Positions 1-5,749 of a stretch of 8,156 bases of DNA are shown here, piece by piece; within the stretch, counting starts at the first letter, position 1; each line of letters begins with the position of its first letter. The notes under the pieces are model-generated. The model made no database searches. It worked only from the letters and a program-made list of their open reading frames with translations, and had not been told where the DNA came from. The stretch is from an uncultured Verrucomicrobiota bacterium (GTDB taxonomy: Bacteria; Verrucomicrobiota; Kiritimatiellia; RFP12; UBA1067), in contig CAMZDY010000049.1 of the NCBI GenBank assembly GCA_947305585.1, positions 1 to 8,156 of the forward strand. Direction: 5' to 3'. The translations under genes and the position numbers were made by a program.

Positions 1-527
1 GGCGCGGACAGGTGGAGGGCACGGAGACCATCGACGCCAAGCGGGTGATGCTCCACTGCATGCTGCCCTTGAACGAGATACTGATCGATTTCCACGACAC
101 GCTCAAGTCGGTTTCGCACGGGTACGCCTCGATGGACTACGAGCCGGCGGGCTACCAGGTGTCCGATATCGTCAAGATGGACATCCTCCTCAACGGCGAG
201 ACGGTGGACGCGTTCGCCACCATGGTCCATCGCGACAAGGCCCGCGCGCGCGGCATCCAGATGTGCAAGGCGCTCGCGGATACGATCCCGCCCCACCAGT
301 TCAAGATTCCGGTGCAGGCCGCGATCGGCAAGGAGATCATCGCCCGCGAAGACATCCGTCCGTTCCGCAAGGACGTCCTCGCGAAGCTGTACGGCGGCGA
401 CGTTACGCGGAAGATGAAGGTGTTGGAGAAACAGAAGCGCGGCAAGGCCCGGATGAAGGAGTTCGGCCACGTGAACGTGCCGCAAAGCGCTTTTATCGCA
501 GTCTTAAAAGGAACAATCAAGGAGTAA
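1..527 (+). CDS. lepA: Elongation factor 4 (LepA), C-terminal part, 5' truncated by window edge
   Basis: This is the last ~175 residues of LepA/EF-4, the ribosome-associated GTPase that acts on tRNA-loaded ribosomes during translation. The frame is open from base 3 (R-G-Q-V-E-G) to the TAA at 525-527. The GTPase domain lies outside the window; what remains is the EF-G-domain-V-like region and the LepA-specific C-terminal domain. Visible family motifs are GYASMDYE, NGETVDA, MVHRDKA, QAAIGKEIIARE, KLYGGDVTRKMK and LEKQKRGKARMKEFG, ending in P-Q-x-A-F-x-A-V-L-K as in other LepA proteins. The GTG at 12 is only the first possible start inside the window; homology continues upstream of it, so it is not the real start. 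The E. coli protein is ~599 residues, so about 70% is missing here. The next gene starts 4 bases after the stop and its ribosome binding site lies inside the last lepA codons, so read-through into the downstream operon is likely. Confidence 0.96.
   Translation, partial: RGQVEGTETIDAKRVMLHCMLPLNEILIDFHDTLKSVSHGYASMDYEPAGYQVSDIVKMDILLNGETVDAFATMVHRDKARARGIQMCKALADTIPPHQFKIPVQAAIGKEIIAREDIRPFRKDVLAKLYGGDVTRKMKVLEKQKRGKARMKEFGHVNVPQSAFIAVLKGTIKE
519..524 (+). promoter_or_regulatory. Ribosome binding site of the ExbB-like gene
   Basis: AAGGAG, 7 bases before the ATG at 532. It overlaps the end of lepA up to the first stop base, which supports the ATG at 532 and physical coupling of the two genes. 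Confidence 0.8.
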
Positions 528-531
528 ACAG

Positions 532-1020
532 ATGAACGACATCACGTTCGAACAGGCATGGAACTACGGCGGACCTCTCATGTGGGTTCTCGCGGGAATC
601 AGCGTTTTCGGTTTGGCGGTGGTTCTTTACCTTTGGATCACCCAGAGCCGTTTCGTGTTCCTCAAGGCGGCCTACCGGAAAGTGGCGGCGTCCAAGGACC
701 GGGCGGCGGCCGGCGGACGCATCGCCGCGCGGGCGATGGCGGCGGTGGACTGGCTGGCGGACGTGGCGGCGATCGCGCCTCTGGTGGGACTGCTCGGAAC
801 GGTGCTCGGCATGTTTCGCGCGTTCGGCGGCATCGCCAGCGACGTGGCGGCGGGCGCCAAGCCGGTGGTGCTGGCGCAGGGCGTTTCGCAGGCGATCGTG
901 ACCACGATCTTCGGTCTGGTGGTGGCCATTCCGGCGCTCTTGTTCTACGCGATGCTGCGCCGCCGGTGCCAGAAGCGCATCGCCGAACTGGAGGAGGCGT
1001 GCGATGAAATTCAAGACTGA
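532..1020 (+). CDS. exbB: Short MotA/TolQ/ExbB-family proton channel subunit
   Basis: Inner-membrane subunit that, with the ExbD/TolR-like product of the next gene, should form a proton-motive-force-driven motor. At 162 residues it is much shorter than E. coli ExbB (244). Three membrane helices are visible: about residues 13-35, 75-98 and 113-141. The shortening lies mainly in the cytoplasmic loop between helices 1 and 2, only ~40 residues. Helix 2 carries the family motif APLVGLLGTVLGMF (T90 matches E. coli ExbB T148). Helix 3 carries G-V-S-Q-A-I-V-T-T-I-F-G-L with T125 matching T181. The position of ExbB E176 is a glutamine here (Q120). The C-terminus is basic then acidic (RRRCQKR, ELEEACDE). 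The ATG has a good Shine-Dalgarno, and the last 17 bases overlap the exbD-like gene. ExbB and TolQ cannot be separated from sequence alone; MotA is unlikely given the small size and the neighbouring ExbD. Confidence 0.92.
   Translation: MNDITFEQAWNYGGPLMWVLAGISVFGLAVVLYLWITQSRFVFLKAAYRKVAASKDRAAAGGRIAARAMAAVDWLADVAAIAPLVGLLGTVLGMFRAFGGIASDVAAGAKPVVLAQGVSQAIVTTIFGLVVAIPALLFYAMLRRRCQKRIAELEEACDEIQD
990..997 (+). promoter_or_regulatory. Ribosome binding site of the ExbD-like gene
   Basis: GGAGGAGG, 6 bases before the ATG at 1004, placed inside the 3' end of the exbB-like gene (it encodes part of the L-E-E-A stretch). It decides the start at 1004 and therefore the 17-base gene overlap. Confidence 0.8.
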
Positions 1021-1417
1021 CAACCGGTCCAAAGCGCCTGCGCTGGCGATGACGTCGATGCTTGACGTGATCTTCCTGCTGCTGTGCTTTTTCGTCACGG
1101 TCAGCGTCTTCTCGCAGTGGGAGAGCGAGATCTCCATCAAGCTGCCCAACGCCAAGACGTCGCAGGAGCCGGAGCGTCTGCCGGGCGAGATCATCGTCAA
1201 TCTCACGCGCGAAGGCAAGGTGCGGGTGAACGGCGGCGACATGCCGCTCGGCGAACTCAAGCTGCGCCTGGCGAAGATTTCCAAGTTCTATCCCGGACAG
1301 CCGGTGATCATACGCGCCGACCGGGAGGTCAAGTACGAGTCGCTGGTGGAAGTGATCGACACCTGCCGCGAGGCCGATGTCTGGAACTTCTCGCTGGCCA
1401 CCGAAGGAGAACAGTGA
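1004..1417 (+). CDS. exbD: ExbD/TolR-family biopolymer transport protein
   Basis: 137 residues, normal family length (E. coli ExbD 141, TolR 142). A short basic cytoplasmic N-terminus (KFKTDNRSK) is followed by the family motif T-S-M-L-D-V-I-F-L-L-L and one membrane helix at about residues 17-38. D21 in this helix matches the essential proton-carrying aspartate of ExbD (D25) and TolR (D23). The rest is the periplasmic domain: a substrate-side strand (ISIKLPNA), an IIVNLTREGKVRVNG hairpin and the closing PVIIRADREVKYESLVEVIDTCREA helix-strand unit, all typical of ExbD/TolR. It overlaps the exbB-like gene by 17 bases and shares GTGA with the TPR gene downstream, so the two motor subunits are translated together. 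With D21 intact the motor should be able to use the proton gradient. Confidence 0.94.
   Translation: MKFKTDNRSKAPALAMTSMLDVIFLLLCFFVTVSVFSQWESEISIKLPNAKTSQEPERLPGEIIVNLTREGKVRVNGGDMPLGELKLRLAKISKFYPGQPVIIRADREVKYESLVEVIDTCREADVWNFSLATEGEQ
1404..1409 (+). promoter_or_regulatory. Ribosome binding site of the TPR gene
   Basis: AAGGAG ends 4 bases before the GTG at 1414 (spacing slightly short). It supports the GTG start overlapping the exbD-like stop (GTGA, 1414-1417) rather than the in-frame ATG at 1477, which has no such site and would remove the hydrophobic N-terminus. Confidence 0.65.
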
Positions 1418-3303
1418 ACTTTTTCGCCGCATTGCTGCTTGCCGCCATTTCCATCACCGCCGGCGACCGGCTGGCGATGGCGGACCGGCTTTTCAACAAG
1501 GGCGCGTACCAGGACGCGCTCAAGGAATACAAAACCATCTACCGCAACGACGGTTCGGACAAGGACGATCTCCTGTACCGGCTCGCCGAATGCTACCGGG
1601 CGCTGGGTAGCAACGTCGAGGCGCGGCGCATCTACAGTCTGCTGGTGAAGAACTTCCCCGCGTCCAAGTATGCGCACCGGTCGAGGCTGATGGCGGCTTT
1701 GGCGGTGGAGAATCCGGTCCGGAAGGAAGAGCTGCTGCTCCTTGATTCCGATTCGGTGCCCAACGACATCCGGGCGGCGGCGCTCTATTATATAGGCGTG
1801 GCCGACAACGACGCGGAAAAGCTGTCGCGTTCGATCAAGCTCGATCCGAAGGGCAAGTACGCCGCCTACGCCAAACTCCGGCGGGCGTCCATCCTGGCCA
1901 CTTCCGGAAGCGCCAAGGAAAAGCGCGACGCGGTGCAGCTTTTGACCGATATCGCGTTCGGCGAAGACAAGGAGTTTGCGGAGGATGCGCTGTATCTGGC
2001 GGCCGCCACCAGCTACGGCGACAAGAAATACCGCGAAGCCGGGAGCCTTCTGCACCGTTATCTCAAGTCGTATCCGTCCGGCAAGTACCGCGCCGACGTC
2101 ATAAGGGTGTGCGCCTGGTGCGACTATCTGCAGGGCAAATACGCCGACGCGCTGGTCCTGTGCCTGCAGCTGGAGTGCGAAGACACCGCGTACATTGCCG
2201 GGGCGGCGCATTACGCGCTCCGGGAAAACGCCATCGCGCTCGCGAAATTCAAGGATTACCTCCAGAAGTATCCCGCCGGCAAATACCGGAGCGAAGCGGA
2301 GCTCCCGCTGGCCCGCCTGGAGTTCACCGACGCCGAAGCGTCCGGCGACGATTCGAGGCTGGTGGATGCGGCGCAGCGCGCCGTGAATCTGGGGTCAATG
2401 CCGCAGGATCGCCTGCGCTTGGCCTGGGCCTACGAAAAGGTGGGCCGGCTGGAAGACGCCATCGCGGAGTACAACGATCTCGCCGAGAAGCATCCGGGCA
2501 CGAAAGAGGCCACGGAGGCGATGTACCTCAAGGCGATGATCGATTTGCGCGAAGGCAGGTGGAACGCGGCCGACCTGGCGCTCAAGGAGGCGCTGGCGGG
2601 CAGTCTCGACACCCGCCGGACGGCCGAGGCCAAGTACTGGCGCGGAATCGCCGCAGTCAAGCTGGAGCATGAGGAAGAAGGGGTGGCGCTATTAAAGGAT
2701 GCGCTCCAGCTCGGGCTTTCGCTCGACATGACGCGCGAGGCGCGGCTCATCATCGCCGATTTCGAATACAACCGCGGCAATATCGAAACGGCCCAAGCCG
2801 AATATCGCGACTTGGTGGCCAACGGCGCGGCGGCTAGGATGTCGGCCAAAAAGGCGTTCACCGTCGGGAAACTCATCAATTCGAAGGAATGCGCCAAGGC
2901 GCTCATCGATTCCGAGACGCCGGAATGGCGTCAGGCCGGCTATTCGCTGCTCGGATCGATCGAAGACGGCGAAAAGAACTACCGGGCCGCCATGGAGGCG
3001 TACCGCAGCGCGGTGGAAGAGCTGGTGGAGACGGACGAACTGCCCAAGACGGTTTTGCGGCTCGGGGTGCTGGAAACCGAAAACGGCGAGTTCGACAAGG
3101 CGGAGCAGACTTTGGTCAAAGCCGTCGATCTCAACAAGGATAACGTCATGGCGCGCGCCGAAGCGTATCTCAATCTGGCCAAGGTGGCGGTGGGCAAGGG
3201 CGACCGCGAAAAGGCCGGCGGCTACGCCACGGTGGTGGCCACCCTGTTCGACAAGACCCCGTTCGCCGCCGAGGCCGAAAGGATAGCGGAGGAGAACCGA
3301 TGA
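1414..3303 (+). CDS. Large exported tetratricopeptide-repeat protein (CpoB/YbgF-like role)
   Basis: 629 residues from a GTG start. The first ~16 residues (NFFAALLLAAISITA) form a hydrophobic stretch that can act as a signal peptide, although the basic n-region is missing; cleavage after ITA is plausible. There is no lipobox cysteine, so it is probably periplasmic rather than a lipoprotein. The rest is almost wholly helical TPR repeats. An inter-repeat signature recurs: FPASKY (residue 81), DPKGKY (144), YPSGKY (220), YPAGKY (286) and the degenerate HPGTKE (360). Further TPR-like units follow, for example around YEKVGRLEDAIAEY, YNRGNIETAQAEY, YRAAMEAYRSAVE and ENGEFDKAEQTL. TPR proteins of this type scaffold other proteins; YbgF/CpoB does this beside TolQRA in proteobacteria, but at roughly 260 residues it is far smaller. 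Its place between exbD and a TolA-like protein suggests it serves the same motor. Orthology to CpoB is not claimed. Confidence 0.85.
   Translation: MNFFAALLLAAISITAGDRLAMADRLFNKGAYQDALKEYKTIYRNDGSDKDDLLYRLAECYRALGSNVEARRIYSLLVKNFPASKYAHRSRLMAALAVENPVRKEELLLLDSDSVPNDIRAAALYYIGVADNDAEKLSRSIKLDPKGKYAAYAKLRRASILATSGSAKEKRDAVQLLTDIAFGEDKEFAEDALYLAAATSYGDKKYREAGSLLHRYLKSYPSGKYRADVIRVCAWCDYLQGKYADALVLCLQLECEDTAYIAGAAHYALRENAIALAKFKDYLQKYPAGKYRSEAELPLARLEFTDAEASGDDSRLVDAAQRAVNLGSMPQDRLRLAWAYEKVGRLEDAIAEYNDLAEKHPGTKEATEAMYLKAMIDLREGRWNAADLALKEALAGSLDTRRTAEAKYWRGIAAVKLEHEEEGVALLKDALQLGLSLDMTREARLIIADFEYNRGNIETAQAEYRDLVANGAAARMSAKKAFTVGKLINSKECAKALIDSETPEWRQAGYSLLGSIEDGEKNYRAAMEAYRSAVEELVETDELPKTVLRLGVLETENGEFDKAEQTLVKAVDLNKDNVMARAEAYLNLAKVAVGKGDREKAGGYATVVATLFDKTPFAAEAERIAEENR
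3288..3294 (+). promoter_or_regulatory. Ribosome binding site of the VWA gene
   Basis: GGAGGAG, 5 bases before the ATG at 3300, inside the last codons of the TPR gene. It fixes the start at the ATGA overlap (3300-3303). Confidence 0.8.
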
Positions 3304-4943
3304 GCCGCCGGGACGTTCTGGTTGTCGCGCTGGTCGTATCCGTCATCGCCCACATCGTTCTGATGTTCTGGGCCCGGCCGAAGGTGATGACTTCGGTGGC
3401 CCGGGGGCTTGCCCGGGTGAAGCGTCACGTCAACACGGTGGAGCGCGAGAATCCGCCGGAAGGAGACTTGACGGAGATGAGTCTCATGGAGGACGAGGAA
3501 GCCAAGAAGGACGCGCCCGAAATCAACGACGAGGAGCTGTTGAAGCTTTCGGCCCTGAGCACGATGAACCACATTCCGCTGGACGACAACGCGCAGCTGG
3601 CGGCGCCGGAGCCTTCCGAGATCTCGCGCGAGATCGAAAGCTACAAGATCCTGGAGGCGCCGAACGTGTTCGACACCATGCCGCTCATCTTGAGTCCCGG
3701 CAAGAACGAGGAAATCCGCGAAAAGGTGGTCTTCGAAACGCCGGAGACGATCGTGGCCGCTTCCATTCCGCCCAAGGTGGAAATCGCGATCGAGCCGGAA
3801 ATGCCTACCGCGCTGGAAGATGTGGCGCCCGACTTCACCGCGTTCGAGGAGGGACCTTTGTCCGCCCAGGACGAGCCGGAGAAGCTCGTGAAGGACCAGG
3901 CGCCGGACTTCAAACCGGTCGATTCGGTGCTGCCTGACGTCAGCGAGGCGGTGGTGGAGGCGGAAAAGGCCGCGGTCAAGAACCTGATCGATTCGTACGA
4001 CGCCAAGGAAATCACCGAAGCGGTCGATTTCGCCACCGTGAAGCAGGTCAAGGACGGCTATACCTATTTCAAGGTCACGGTGTACCCCAAGCCGGATCTG
4101 CCGATCGTGTCCAAGGATATCGTGGTCCTGATCGACACGTCGCCTTCGGTCGGGCGCGACCGGTTGGCGTCGGTGAAAGACGCGATCAAGCGGCTCCTTG
4201 TGAACGGCACCAACACCGGCGACCGGTTCAACATCGTGGCGTTCAGCGACAAGTTCCAGTATGCGTTCAACAGCTGGCAGGAGTGCAACACCGCCAGTTT
4301 CGAACATGCCGAGCGGTGGATCGACAACCGGGTGCTGCACGGCTGGACGGACGTGTTCGGCGTGATCAAGTCGGTATTGACTTTGCCGCGCGATCCCAAG
4401 CGTCCGCTCATCGCTCTGGTGGTGACGGATGGCGACGCCAACGCCGGCGTGAGCGAAACGGCGCAGATCCTGTCTAAGTTCTCGGCGCTGAACGACGGAC
4501 TCATTTCCGTCTACATGTACGGGGTCAAGTCGAGCGCCAACAAGGAGCTTATCGATGTTTTGACGCGCGGCAATCGCGGCGAATCGATGATCTACCGCGA
4601 AGGATTCTTCAAGGATCGGGCGTTCGCCGGCGACGATATCGACATTTTCGCCAACCGGTTCAAGATGCCGGTCGTGACCGATTTGCGGGTGGTGTTCGCG
4701 TCCGATTCGCCGGCGGAGGCGTATCCTTCGCTTTTGCGCAACCTGTACCGGGGCAACAGTGTGGACATCGTCGGCCGCGTGAAGGGCACGCCGGATTCGG
4801 TGGCCTTTTCGCTCAAGGGTCTGGCGGGCGATCAGGCGTACGAGAGTTTTGTCCGGATTCCGCTGGATGGAGCCGCGGTCGTCAAACGGCTCGATACGGA
4901 ATTCGATTTGGAAGTGGGCATCGAAAGAAAGACCAGAAAATGA
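3300..4943 (+). CDS. VWA-domain protein with TolA/TonB-like membrane anchor
   Basis: 547 residues in four parts. (1) Residues 1-26: short basic tail (MSRRD) and one membrane helix with S14-x3-H18, the spacing of the motor-contacting Ser and His in TonB (S16, H20) and TolA (S18, H22). (2) Residues ~30-265: linker, first basic, then strongly acidic with many Pro and Glu and two APDF motifs. (3) Residues ~270-440: von Willebrand factor A domain with a complete metal site, D279-T-S-P-S283, T350 (in GWTD) and D377 (in VTDGD). (4) Residues ~445-547: strand-rich region (PVVTDLRVVF, YRGNSVDIVGRVKG) like that following VWA in inter-alpha-trypsin-inhibitor-type proteins. Known for the families: VWA/MIDAS domains bind ligands through a divalent metal. 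Inferred: an ExbB/ExbD-driven arm carrying a VWA head in the periplasm. Basic residues on both sides of the helix leave topology somewhat uncertain. No TonB or TolA C-terminal domain is present. Confidence 0.88.
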   Translation: MSRRDVLVVALVVSVIAHIVLMFWARPKVMTSVARGLARVKRHVNTVERENPPEGDLTEMSLMEDEEAKKDAPEINDEELLKLSALSTMNHIPLDDNAQLAAPEPSEISREIESYKILEAPNVFDTMPLILSPGKNEEIREKVVFETPETIVAASIPPKVEIAIEPEMPTALEDVAPDFTAFEEGPLSAQDEPEKLVKDQAPDFKPVDSVLPDVSEAVVEAEKAAVKNLIDSYDAKEITEAVDFATVKQVKDGYTYFKVTVYPKPDLPIVSKDIVVLIDTSPSVGRDRLASVKDAIKRLLVNGTNTGDRFNIVAFSDKFQYAFNSWQECNTASFEHAERWIDNRVLHGWTDVFGVIKSVLTLPRDPKRPLIALVVTDGDANAGVSETAQILSKFSALNDGLISVYMYGVKSSANKELIDVLTRGNRGESMIYREGFFKDRAFAGDDIDIFANRFKMPVVTDLRVVFASDSPAEAYPSLLRNLYRGNSVDIVGRVKGTPDSVAFSLKGLAGDQAYESFVRIPLDGAAVVKRLDTEFDLEVGIERKTRK

Positions 4944-5749
4944 TTACTATAATATTGGCGTTGATTGCCGGGTCGGGCGCGTTCGCGGGCGCGTTCTACG
5001 GTTTGGAATGGGGGCGCGGCTGGTCGATAGCCGTAGGTTTCGCGGGTTTCGCGCTGACGCAAGTGGCCCTCGGGATGTTTTTCCAGCGCAGGATCAAGGC
5101 CGATATGGCCGGCGTGCAGGGCATTCTGGAGGCCGGACAGAACAAAATCAAGGAGAAGTATCGCCGCTGGCAGACCCGTCCGCCGTCTTCCATGAAGTCC
5201 GCCCAGAAAGAGATCATGGACGACACCAAGGTTTTCGTCCGCGAGGCGCTGAAGCAGACCGACGTGCTCGCCAAGTACCGTTTCTGGGTCCCGTTCATCA
5301 CCCGCCAGATCGCCACCGCCAAGTTCCAGCTCAACTGGATGGTCAAGGATTTCAAGGCGGTGGACAAGCTCATGCCGGACGTGATGGTGATCGAACCGAC
5401 CATGGCGGCCATGAAGATGGCGCGGCTCTATATGCTGGGCGCCGATATGGCGGAAATCGGAAAAGTCTACCGCAAGGCAGTTCGCAAAACCGCCTACAAC
5501 GGCAACGTGCTCCTGGCGGCGGCGATGTCGTGGATGCAGGTGGCCAAAGGCGACGTGGACGGCGCGTTCAAGACACTGACCGAGGCGCTCAAGAAGTCGG
5601 ACGACGCCACCTTGAAGCGCAACCACGAGCTGTTGATGAACAACCGGGTGGCACATTTCAACAACAGCGGCCTCGGCGACAAGTGGTATTCGCTCTATCT
5701 GGAAGAACCCCGGGTGCGCACCCAGCGCCAGCATATCCAATATCGATGA
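4940..5749 (+). CDS. Membrane protein, two N-terminal helices and helical TPR-like tail, function unknown
   Basis: 269 residues; I do not recognise the family. It starts at the ATGA overlapping the VWA stop (4940-4943). Only a weak purine run (GAAAGA) precedes it, so it probably relies on coupled translation. Two glycine/alanine-rich membrane helices occupy about residues 2-21 and 28-48, joined by a short loop (LEWGRGW). QRRIK directly after helix 2 argues that the large C-terminal part is cytoplasmic. That part is helical: a basic, Gln/Lys-rich segment (GQNKIKEKYRRW), then a region rich in aromatic and basic residues, then a TPR-like unit near residues 190-220 (AAAMSWMQVAKGDVDGAFKT, LTEALKK). 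It ends at 5749 sharing ATGA with the next gene. Its position between the VWA protein and the kinase fusion suggests a cytoplasm-facing component of the same membrane system; no catalytic motif is seen. Confidence 0.82.
   Translation: MITIILALIAGSGAFAGAFYGLEWGRGWSIAVGFAGFALTQVALGMFFQRRIKADMAGVQGILEAGQNKIKEKYRRWQTRPPSSMKSAQKEIMDDTKVFVREALKQTDVLAKYRFWVPFITRQIATAKFQLNWMVKDFKAVDKLMPDVMVIEPTMAAMKMARLYMLGADMAEIGKVYRKAVRKTAYNGNVLLAAAMSWMQVAKGDVDGAFKTLTEALKKSDDATLKRNHELLMNNRVAHFNNSGLGDKWYSLYLEEPRVRTQRQHIQYR

Noticed and set aside
1084..1413. Upstream extension of the TPR gene to an ATG at 1084
   Set aside because: It would overlap most of the exbD-like gene in another frame and gives an Arg/Gln-rich sequence; the GTG at 1414 has a ribosome binding site and a signal-peptide-like start.
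517..1432. Minus-strand open frames opposite the exbB/exbD-like genes
   Set aside because: Opposite to two proteins with clear membrane helices and family motifs; the antisense translations are Arg/Pro/His-rich without domains.
1786..1794. AT-rich patch TATTATATA as a possible internal promoter
   Set aside because: It encodes Tyr-Tyr-Ile within a TPR helix, and no gene starts nearby.
3222..4340. Long minus-strand open frame (372 codons) antisense to the TPR and VWA genes
   Set aside because: It is the mirror of GC-rich codon use on the plus strand; its translation is rich in Arg, His, Leu and Val with no domain, while the plus strand encodes an intact membrane anchor.
3300..4943. VWA protein as a TonB or TolA orthologue
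   Set aside because: Only the N-terminal helix resembles TonB/TolA; the C-terminal domain of either family is absent, so the similarity is limited to the motor-coupling segment.
4948..4953. TATAAT resembling a -10 promoter box
   Set aside because: It lies just after the ATG at 4940, inside the coding sequence, and no -35-like box is found at the expected spacing; it encodes hydrophobic residues of the first membrane helix.
4849..5745. Upstream extension of the nucleotidyltransferase gene to an ATG at 4849
   Set aside because: The extension is out of frame with the VWA and membrane-protein genes it overlaps, is Arg/Gly-rich, and the nucleotidyltransferase fold starts at residue 3 of the ATG at 5746.
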